Source: Atriophallophorus winterbourni (lineage: Eukaryota > Platyhelminthes > Trematoda > Plagiorchiida > Microphallidae). From it: 64,000 nucleotides of DNA. Where the stretch lies: positions 1 to 64,000 of the forward strand of contig JACCGJ010005875.1 of assembly GCA_013407085.1 (NCBI GenBank). Reading direction: 5' to 3'. Within the stretch, counting starts at the first letter, position 1, and every line of letters begins with the position of its first letter. Under the pieces are notes generated by a model. It was given only the letters and a program-made list of their open reading frames with translations, was not told the DNA's origin and searched no databases. Made by a program: the position numbers and the translations under genes. Positions 11,901 to 23,900 of this stretch are shown piece after piece.

Positions 11901-14900
11901 AAACAAAGACAGCCGTCATCTTGATCTGCCTCATAATTCTTCATCAAACATTCATTGGCACCGTCCGCCAGATATTTGTTGTCTTGCAATCCATAACGAT
12001 CAAGTCTTCTGTCAGTTGGATCCATGGTATATCCATTAATCATGGTAGTAGAAAACGGACTAGATTCCCTGAATTTGTTTTGCCTGAGCAAAGCCATCCG
12101 CTGTCTTCTTCGTTTGATCAAGAACGAAATAACCACCAAGTTGATAATTAGTATCACAATTCCAAATACGCAGGCAGCGGCGATGACTAATATGGCGTTA
12201 TCATCGGAGGGACCTGCACTTGACAACGGTGGTACGAGTTGTGAATCGGAGTATTTATCGACTGGAACGAAACAAAATGTACAAGCTCAACATCGATCAG
12301 TTGTCTGCAGAAGAAAAACGCTTTTAAATTAAGCTAAAACCTGTAGGAATGTCCTACGACAAATAATATTTGAATTAAATGATACGGTCATTTCATTCCG
12401 AGAGCAAATTTGCTTCAACATGACATCTACATTTCAGAGATTCAACAAAACGTTCGATCTTATGAAAACATCTTCCCCACTACACACCAGCAAGACCCCT
12501 TAATCATGACCTCTCATCAATTATGCGCTTCGCAAAATAAACCTCGAGAGCACTAAAGCAAACTGCATCACTGCAGAGGTAAATTCCAGCTTCCCTCTAA
12601 TAAGCGTCGCATGCACAATCTGCTCAGTTCTCTATTTTCATAAAAACATTTAATATCTCGACAGAATGGAATAAAAATGTCAAACATGGACTGTATAAAA
12701 TCTCTGCGCATTATTTGTTTTTTGTTGGTGATATTTAATATGAATATACATCTGTTTTACTGTGGAGCTTATATTCTCGCTGCTAATAAAAGAGGCTTAA
12801 GACAACAAACTCTGTGTTTCGTTGGTTTATGCTGAGTTCTTTTTTACGTTCGTAATAGATCGCATCATTATAATGAGAAACCGAAAAACATCTGATAAGT
12901 GTAAGAAATTTGAGCATCTGAAAACATATAGCTCTTTTCGCTGTTTTGAAGCATATCAAACTTCAAATTACTCTCTCTAATTGAAGAAAGCGAGGTGCCG
13001 GAAACCGGAAGTGGCACATTATTCAAGTAGATGTAAATAGTATAAAAATGGATATTGCTTCGAACCGGACACCTAAATTTCGGCGAGTAAAATTGAGTGA
13101 TGTTTTCGAAAATGTACTCACATGGCTTGGTACGAACAGTGATGAAGTCCGTGTGTGCACTGGATCCGTGTTTGACATTCATGGAATTAACGCTGACGAG
13201 ATATTCCGTACCACTTTCGAGACCTGGCATTAATCGGAAAAAGAACTTGGTTTCATCCAAAATATTGTATATACATTAATGAGATGTTCATAGCTAATTC
13301 ATTTTCCATAGGTCGCGTGTTTGCATCCTTTACTTACACACATTTGGTTTGCTGATTTCCAACAATTATCATTGAAAAAAGGTTCTATGTGCTATTTTTC
13401 AAAAGTTACTAATGTAAAAACTGAAATACTCTAAAGTTCACCTAAAATGTATTTTCATTATACAAAACGCTCAGCAGTGATCTGAACTCAATTAAACGTT
13501 TGTAAGAGTGTCTCCTCGGTTGATTGTTATTGTGAGAGGAGGACTCAGTGTCATCAATTTCAGAATTCTAATTTCATACTAATATCCTTCATCTGCAGCC
13601 CTGGGATAAACTCTCGCCTATCGGTATCATTTGAGTGACCTCATTACTGGTCAACAATTCGATTCTTACAATAGAAAAATTTGTCCAGGCTGACGTTTAG
13701 CAATCAAAGATAATCGTACAGCTAGTAGTATTGTAGAAGAGTATTTATGACAGGCCACTTGAGGTTAAATCCCTTGCAGTAAAATCATGTGTTGACTCAC
13801 TCCTCTGGCACATACTATCGTACGTTAACCACGTTTCCTGCATTTCCTGTCTAGTCGTCAGTCGGGTTAGGATGCATACTTGAGGTCTACCTTTCCTAAG
13901 TTAATCACATTCCAACGCAAATCTAATGGCTCAATGCGTTCATTACGCACATGCTCATAAAGATGCTCATGCACATGACTATCCTAATTGGCAAATCTCA
14001 AAATCACAATAAGATAATCAGCCTGTCTGTAACAGTCGTCACTTCGCTCCGATTTTTCAGGCGGTTTCATGCGAACCTGTTTTCTTCCGTGCTCTCGCCT
14101 CATGGAGCGCGTGTGATCAACCATGAACAGCTTGTCTTTCAATAGCTGCTGAATTTCTTGTTCTACTCCTATTTTCAAAACCTGAATGATTTTGACTTTT
14201 GACCTGTTGTCGTCTTTCTGGTGCTTCTTGTCATTGTCGGAGCCTAAATATTATTCAAGAAATCATTATCAGCACACATCGCTAATGCATTTTACACTCA
14301 TGCCAGCATTATTAACTGATTTCGATTCAGTATATAAACATTTTCAGGGAATGCAGTTATACGTCAGTGCCACGCATAGTTTCAATTAAGCGAGTGTTTC
14401 ACTGCTAACACATACCTAAGAATTCAGGTGAAATTTATTGAAGCGGAATCAATTAACGTGTTATTAACAGGCTTTTGTTTATTCGTCATTACATTTGTAA
14501 CGATGTGCTTCAAGAATCTAAGTTTTACGTATTTTCTGCCCACAGATGTATATTTCGAATAGATCAACTGATTTAAACATGTTATTTATCATATTCAGTT
14601 TAAATCGAACTCTCAGGTGACAGTGTGGAATTTGTCAGAACAAATGTATCAATGCATACACATTTTATCCACAACGAACAAATTTCCCGTTTGTAACAAT
14701 CCGGTAAATAGTATAATTCATTCATCTGTTGACAGCATACTGCTCGATTACAAAAACAATGGTACTAAATGATAGATAGCATGGGGATGGGCAACACTCG
14801 AGATGATGATATCGCACCCGTAATCAAATAGTCCACGGCATGATGGTTATCGTTGGCTGCGACGTCTGCGTATTTGAACATGGAGGGTGACGTTGCCTGC

Positions 14901-17900
14901 TTCCATCGAACCTGTGATTCCGAGCAAATTAGAAGGCAATTAAAAATTTGATGATAAATAACATCGGAAAAGTTGGTTCAATTCCACTACAATATTTCTC
15001 TGTTCGTCAGTTGATTTGTATTGCGTGCTAACGTAAAAAAATCTGTCGCTTCAAAAAAACAATGATCTCAACAAAACAGCAGGTTGAGGAAAATATTTAT
15101 TCAGCTGACTGATGATTTATTGACCATCAGTTATATTTGAAACAATTATAAAATAAGTTCATTGCTAATGGTTCATTGACTGATTCTGTTATTTAGTAAG
15201 TACCGAGCAATTACCGTGATGTTTTATTACAAAATTGTTATTGAAAAAGTTCATCAAGTTTGCAGAGTTTATTGAATTTTCAACATTATCGCAAACAAAC
15301 GCGATTAGATCAATGTCTCCGAATTCGGTTGAAATTTTCAGTCTGAACCTACGCTTGCGTGACTGTCAATAGTTCTCGTGGTAGACAATTGTTGCAGACT
15401 GCTCAGCGGTGGTCAATAGTATAGATGATGCACAATGATAAAAATGGATAGACTAAAAGTATTATTCATAAAAACTGAAGTTGAATATCATGTAGTATGC
15501 ATGTGATTGCAAGGAACTTTGAAGATTGACTGAATATTCCTTGCACTAAAATGTACTGATGAAGTAAACATTCCTGCGTAAGTTGTTTACGATCGGAGGC
15601 AGCAATACACCAATGCTTAACTGCTACAAAACCATGAAAAAAGTAAAATCCTGAAAGATAAGCAGTGTTGGGACTTAAATGGTTACTAATTCTACAGATT
15701 TAACACAAAAAACAGATTCAAAACAATTCGAGTTTACCAACTATAAATCTTCCCCTACATTGAAAGGTTTAGGATATTCCTTGAAATTTGGTTTTCAATT
15801 AAAAATTTGTCAAGCCTCATTTAACGTGTTTAAAGTAATTAGTGAGCAACAGTGTCAGCAGAAATAAGTACTTGAATTTATGCACAATTTATTTAGTGCG
15901 ATTGCCTGTTTGAACTCAGAAACTCAGAAAGTTTTATGGTAGAGAAAGCTTAACAATAATCACAGGATGACGAGGTATATCGAATAAAAATATAAAATCT
16001 TCCAAAAATCAATAGTTACAGTCACATACTGCTTGGTTCGTCATATATTCATCGAGATTAGAAGCAAAAACCTCAAGAGATTCCGAGCGTATGATTTATT
16101 CAGGCAAGATGTTCCAAGTAAAACAAATTCTGACCCAGAAATAATTACGACAAAAATCTAATCGAGCCTTTGAATGTTTTCGTGTTCGGGTGAGCCGTAA
16201 GCTGTAGCAAGTGTTTTTGGGGATGATTTACAATATACAACTGTTTGAATACAAATTGAAGGTCACACCGTATCCATCGTTGAGTAAAATCGTGTTGATT
16301 TGGTTTTAACGTTCGCTTTTTGAAAGGCAAATTTCTATAACGAGAGACCAACGTTTTCGCACAATATTAAATCCTATCAAGTAGTTCGATATTCTTCCCA
16401 AGTCATGGTGCCCAGGCTTGGATGAAATATTCCATAATATGACGTATATACGTAATAATTAACCGGGGTAAGGTTTTGGGCGTGAAAATCCTGAATGTTC
16501 TTTTAAGAAGACTCAAGATACCGCTGGCTTTATTAAACACTGTCCGGCAATGATGTCCAGTTATAAGGCTGAACGACACCCAGATAGCGAGATCTTTCTC
16601 TGTGGTGGTCCAGATGATATCTAGAGTGCCAAGCGGATACATCTGGTGCAGAGCTTTTCCACACATCAGCATTTGCGGAACGCCACTTGTGACGTCTATT
16701 TTTCCATAGAGGTTGCCGCCAAAGCGAACTTGGAAGTGTCCATCAGTAAGACAGTTCTTTATCCAATTCAGCAACATTCTCGTTATTACATTAGGTTCGA
16801 GCTTTTTTCCATTAAAATGATATGTTTGAATCTATCGACAAGTTTGGAAATATCGATGTTTCAATCATATACAACCTCACCTTCATTCAGTGCCTTGGTC
16901 CAATCCTCTGACGTTGTAAGAAGGTTAGTTGAACAGCAATGAGGAGCATTGAGGACAATGTGACATCTTCGAAGTACGGCGGCGGTAATTTTGTCTGAGC
17001 CAAAGGACTTCTTTTCGTCTAGTTTACAGAGTTCCCGCACAACCATGTACTTATTGACAGTCATTTCACTTAATAATTCCAAATGTGGCTAATATGTTAA
17101 AACTTGTCATGCGATACAATACTTATGATGGAAGACAATTGAGCGAAACGTTGATAAAGCATCGGCGGTATCTTGGTCCGAGTGAGACAACCCATTAAAG
17201 GTTTGTATAGAGAACACGCCTAGTTTGATTCTTGATCTCCCATTCACTATCTTGTAGAGAAGCTTATGATTGTTTTTCTTTCTCTCAAGTTAGGGCTATT
17301 GAAACTGCATGCGATCCTCTTTGACAAGTGTCCTGTCGTGATTCCGTAAATTACAGAATCGCTTCCAAGTTACTTCCGTACCAAAATTCTTATGAGTTAC
17401 ACAAGACTCTCTCTTTACAGCTCACTATTTCTCATTTCTCAGTTCATTGACGATGAGCGGTATTCACGAGCATTTGAATGATATGCAGAACAACACATAG
17501 TGGTACAGCAAGACGATACGTAAATACCGAAGATGACAATTGCGAATCCGTAATATCCTTCGGAAGGATAGCTAAGACATACACAGGACATGAGGAGTCG
17601 GATAACGTCAGCTACTTTCGAACGATATGCAATTCGAATAAGTCGCTTAAGCGAGCTCGATGTGGTAAAGGCTTTAACGTACCGGTTAGCGAAAAATCAA
17701 ATCTATGTGGCAACCGGTAGAGACGCGTTACGATAAGTAGACAGATGTTTGCCATTCGTTGAACCGAAACGACCTGACGCCATCACCTTAGGCTTACCGA
17801 CACCCGCTACACTATGACAGTTGAATGAAGGATGCACTGTGTTTACCCGATGTACGTGCTCAACTTTGCTAACAGAATTGTGGCGGCTCAGCATCCACAT

Positions 17901-20900
17901 GCTAGAAGGCAATTTAGCCTATACATGTTAGTCCCAATACCTCAGATGATATATTATGCACATAACATTATACCGCTCCATGCTATGTATTTGTAGTAAA
18001 CGCCATTCTTCAAAAGCAACGATTGAAGTGTTACAAATGTGTAGCTACACGAAGCAATTTGCCTAAATATGTTTTCGCAAGAGCAAAGTTGAGGGAATAT
18101 TTTCACGCTTTATCACTATAATATTCATGAACTTGCTATCCGACTTCAACGTCTTATAGTTTATCTTTATAGTAATGGCTATCCAATTGATCAACAGATC
18201 TTGAAATCACAGTAGCCGTAGAACCGCTTTGTAGAAGTTGTCCTTGATCCGTTAGACAGCTCTCTTCCCATTTCGTATTCAGTAGAGCATAAGCACAAGG
18301 AATATATTTAGTGTTGACAGTTTCAAGCAATTGTTAGAACCTGGTCGCATGTGATTATACGTCTCCCTCATGATCGCTAGTCCTCGTACTTTATACTCGA
18401 AGCATCTCCATTTGATACAGTAAATTTAAGGACTTTAATTACACTCCCTCATTTTTAACCTAACTGATGCAAATTTACCACGCACAATAATGTGACTTAT
18501 ATTGCTCAGTCCCTTGAATAATCGTTACATTTTTTGTCTATTCATCATTTTCGGTCAACGAATTTTTATTGTCACTCACCTGAAATGTCTGCGTGAGTCC
18601 TCCGTCAAATCCTTGGGTCCAGGCGACATGCAAAGTTGTTGTTGTTGCGTTCAATAGTCTTAAATTCAGAGGGACGTCTGGGGTCGATGTACCGGATAAT
18701 TGAATTTCCAACATCGCCTCTCCTTTGATATTCACCGCCTGCATTATGCGATTCAACGATCGTTAAGCTAAATGCATTTTGACGTAATATCGAACACGAT
18801 GAAAAGGCGATGGCGTAAAACGCTCAGACACCCAGTAAATAGTGTGAAGTGATTACAGCAAGGAATGACATATTACATGGATAAATGTTACATTCATATA
18901 CCGTCATTGTTGACTGAAATAATTTATATATACATACATATATACACATATAAATAAACTATTTCAGTCAAACAGCGATAGCAAATGAATATCATGCCAA
19001 TTTTGGGTATTTTACCTGGCAATGATAAACTCCGAAATCTGACTTTCGCAAATCATTCAAAGTTAGTGTTGCTTTGTACAGCCCTGGTCTGATGCGCTGA
19101 AACTGTTGCTGATATTTGTTTTCTTGAGTGGTTCGTGTTGCATCATTTGAATCCACCAAATGCAGCAATTCTCGATTCTTCAACCACGCTACACGAGGTG
19201 TTGGTTCCGTTCGAATGAGGCATGTCAGAGTGACAACAGATCCTTGCTCACCAGCAGCTTTTGTGTAGCGCGGAAGATGTATAATGGTCGGGACAACTGC
19301 AATCAAATAGAAATCAATGAAAGCAGTTGGAAACGAGACCAAGAAGAAAACCCCATATTTAAATGCATTACTATCACACACATTCTAAGACCGATTTCGT
19401 GCCGCTTACTCTCATCAGGTAGGAACAGATAAACGGTCGTGCAAACATTAACCATCAGTGGCTTACAAGCGCAACATGTTTACGAGATTAATTGGTTCGA
19501 TGCGTTTAGACTAAAACTGGGGGAAAAACGATTGAATAACGAAAGTAACATCTGTACGATATTGCAAAGAATAGTAATTATAAAATAAATTGACCGAATA
19601 TTAAAACGCACAACTCGATGCATTCACAACACAAACGATCAATCACCCATTGCCTAACCTTGGAAGTTCTGAGGCGACATTAACGTGAATAAATGAAAGA
19701 CATTGGGTGAATAGATATTTGTCCATTTGTTCTTCACGAACAGGCCTCAACACGTGCGATCTATAATTTTTAAACTGTCTGTGGTTCAGTTTCCACAATG
19801 CTACATTTGAGTGTTATTCTTAACAAGACAGAGCGACCAATCGTCATGTTCTTATATGATAATTTATTCGCAACCCTCTATTGTCCGAAAGAATATTGGA
19901 GTTAACACGAAAACTTATCTAAATGTTTCAGTACTGCTGCATGCTCGATACAAAATTTTACTGTCGTGTCCAATGAAATAGTCTTGAATACAAAACAAAG
20001 AAACTTTTAGCAGAATGCTCCAATATGCGTCCCTGTATGAGGCATAATTAACATTATATATAGACTTTTATAATGTACGCAACGGATAGTGTTGATAGTT
20101 GTTGCAAATAAGCTTCCTGAATTTGATTATCACTTTTGTAATGCTATTTCTAGTTGAATCAAACAAGCGACCCTACATGATAACTGTCAGGGCTTCTCGC
20201 TGAACAAATATTAGTTCACCTTGCGTAAAATCCTCATTGATAAAACATTTTGTCGTAATGGATGATACAATGGAGAGAAGAACCGTCATGTATATGAAAT
20301 TCAGTAAACGTTTACCAGAGTATTTTATTTCCTGACCGAAAATCCATCAAATTTCCTCTAATGAAATTTTGCAAATTTTCTGGCTATTTAAAAATCGTTA
20401 ATACTTAACAAACGTTCCAAATGTTTGAACAAGCAAAAACATACTTGTTTAATCAGACTATTGAAGGGCATGCAGCAAAATATCAGAATTTGACATTGGT
20501 CCTTTGAATTTTTTATTTAAAAAATATGTGATCACGCTCAGAGGTGAAGCAAAACTGATCCACATATTTTTGCAGTATCGATTACGCAATGGATTAATGT
20601 ACACGGTTTATTTTGACATACAGCAATAANNNNNNNNNNNNNNNNNNNNCAAGTATAACCTTGTTTACCTTTAATCCACTGTTTCAAAGCTAACTGAACC
20701 TGATCTTACTGTCTCCACCTGACGATGGCAAACAGCCTGAAACCGGTAGTGGTGTGTAAGGGATGGGGATGTGAGCAACACATTACTTTGGTCATCCACA
20801 AGCGCCTTGAGTGCTTTGACCAAGCATCACTTTGTGATTCTGTGTCTGAACATCGTGGTTCGTTGTACGAACCCTATATAACAGTTGGCATACAACTATA

Positions 20901-23900
20901 ATCTTGTTTACCTTTAATCCACTGTTTCAAGGCTCACTGAACCTGATCTTACTGTCTCCACCTGACGATGGCAAACAGCCTGAAACCGGTAGTGGTGTGT
21001 AAGGGATGGGGATGTGAGCAACACATTACTTTGGTCATCCACACGCGCCTTGAGTGCTTTGACCAAGAATCACTTTGTGATTCTGTGTCTGAACATCGTG
21101 GTTCGTTGTACGAACCCTATATAACAGTTGGCATACAAGCATAACCTTGTTTGTCTGTGGTTTAGTTTCCACAATGCTACCGTTGAGTGTTATTCTCAAC
21201 AAGACAGAATAAAGAATCAACATGTTATTATATGATAATTTATTCGCAACCCTCCATTGTCCGAAAGAATATCGAATCGAAGAAGTATCTAAATGTTTCG
21301 GTACTGCTACATGCTCTATTGAAATTTTTAATGTCGTCTAGAATACAAAACAAAGAACCTGTTTGCAGAATGCTTCAATATGCAGCCCTGTATGATGCAC
21401 AAGTAGCATTATATATTCGCACCTGATAATGTTGATAGTTGCTGCAAATAATCTTCCTGAATTTGATTATCACTCTTGTAACGCTATTCCTTGTTGAATC
21501 GAACAAGCGACCCTAGGGTTGCTACATTATAACTGTCGGGGCTTTTCGCAGAACAAATATTAATTCACCTTGCGTAAAATCTTCATTAAAAAACATATTG
21601 TGGTAATGGTTGATACAATGGAAGGAAGAACCGTCATGTATACGAAATTCAGTAAACCTTCACCAGAGTATTTTATTCCGCGACCGAAAATCCATCCCAT
21701 TTCTCTCAAGGAAACAAACGTTCCAAATTTTTGAACAAGCAAAAACATACTTGGGTGATCAGATTATTGAAGGGCATGGAGCAAAATATCAGCATTTGAC
21801 ATTGGTAGTTTGCATATTTAAATATTTTAATATCGTGCTCAAATGTGAAGCAAAATTGATCCACATATTTTCGCAGTCTCGATTACGCAGTGGATTAATT
21901 TAAACGGTTAATTTTGAAATACTGCAATAATGATGTTGCATTATAATATTTTTGAAATGATAAGACAGGAAACTTGGAGACATGCAAGCAAGGAAAATTA
22001 CTTTTTCCAGTGTGCAAGGATGATTTCGAAAAATATACAGGCAAATATTTTGCATCAAACCGAAAAACGACTGAATTAGACGTTTTTGACGAGAATCCAT
22101 TTCTTAAAAATGCGTATTTTTCGAAGTAAGAGCACCCTGAATTCTGCTCAGAATTTCGCTAAATTCACAAGAGAAGTTGTCAGTCTCCAAAGCACAAATA
22201 ATGGAAAACTAGGTACTTCAGATAGCAGCAAGAAACTTTGACTGTGGCTTGGCATAAGAGAGTTACCCAGGCATTATCGTTGTAAATCGTTACACACGAA
22301 AAATTCAATTGTTACTGTTAAGTGGGAAGTAATTTTTTTAATTTTATTGTGGCAACATTGTGAGACAAATCGACTTCAGTTAATTGTCATGACAGAAACT
22401 TGGCTTAACCCGGAAATCCACCATTGTGAGTTAGAGGTTGCTGGCATGTAACTGCTCCGCCGAGACCTTGCATCACGTGAAGGAGATGTCGCACTCTATA
22501 ATGATAAGATACTCAAATTCAGATTAGTTACTGATTACGAATTGGTGCATCAGGACACTCTATGATGCTTGTTGACAACGACTACAGGCAAAGATTGCAC
22601 AATCAGTGTAATTTATCGTGCACCACCAGCAACGGAACTGCATAATATAAATCTACTCACTAAGCTACGCTTGCCTCAAGTCATCATACCAAACTCTTGA
22701 TAATGGAAGACTTTAATCTGTCTAACTTTCTGAAGACTAACAAAGTTTCTCAGACCTCCACTGCTGACATCTCCCAGCAGCTCTTTGAATAAATTCCTTT
22801 GTATAATCACGTGGAAAGTAATACAAGATACAGAGTGGCAGATATGCCTTCTATGCTCGATCTCATGTGGACAATTGAGGAAGATTCCGTCGAAAATATT
22901 GCATACGATTATCCACTAGGTTCAAGCCACCATTTGGTCCTGAATTTCAACTACGTATGTCGAGCAGATCGAACAAACGATTAAAAAATCGTCAGGAAGG
23001 TATGCTTATATATATTATCAAAACCCTAAGTTTGAAACTAAGCCATATTTCTCCAAAATGTTCATTTAAAATGGGGATGTTTTTTGTATAATAATATGCA
23101 TGATTTGAAGCATGAATAATTTGATTTTTCTTGATGATTCTCGCCGCTGCGAAATGCAAAATCCAAAACCAATGGTGCCGCGGAATGCAATTTATTAACG
23201 TGAAGATTGAAACTCATCATTGTCTTTAAAAATCCAGTTGAAAATATACCATTTACTGAATTTCAGTCCCCATAAATATTTAGAAGTTGCATAGCCCAAC
23301 GATGTTTAGTTATTTCGCACGAGAAGATTTCTTTTGGATTCAATCGCTTGTATATGAGCACCTAACACGGAATTGACAAAGTGCTGGCCTTATCTAATAG
23401 TTTCTTAAGTTATACGCATTCAAGTATTGCCCACGGTTCTATGATAAGACTGTCACATATCAGAAATAATGGTAAAACTTGGCGCTGTTGATTCTCCTTT
23501 AATTTGCGCTTAAGTTTACTTTTATCAATAAGATACTGGGCATATCAAAATTGCAGGAATGCATCAGGTAACATATGGTTACGTAAATAGAATGCGAGCA
23601 AAGGCACATTAATCTCAAAGTTGCATAGAAGAAAACTGCTTTAAATTTCAATTATCCCGTTTGTGACACGGTATCCACATTTTATGAGCCTTATCCTACG
23701 CATAGACCATCATTGAAACAATTTTCAATGGAACTGGACGACAGATAGACGTTTCAATCATTTAGAAATCATTTGATGAAAGTAACACGTAGTGGCAGCC
23801 ATTTTTAAGAGATCTAAATCAATGAATTGATCGTATACTGATAATTGACAGACTCACTAAATGTGTTCGCATTCAAAGCATACATCTTAATACGTATGCT

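Larger units (their letters stand above)
20650..21150 (+). repeat. Family-2 hammerhead repeat array, 243-bp period
   Basis: Two units in direct tandem, nearly identical, with the same landmark (CTTGTTT) at 20660, 20903 and 21146. Each unit holds a hammerhead core, then a purine-rich stretch (GGGATGGGGATGTGAGC), a hairpin GAATCAC-TTT-GTGATTC in the second unit, and a hairpin GTTCG-TTGTA-CGAAC. Only the core region is shared with the 240-bp family. Near-identity implies recent amplification or concerted evolution, and the left side is cut by an assembly gap. Confidence 0.85.
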
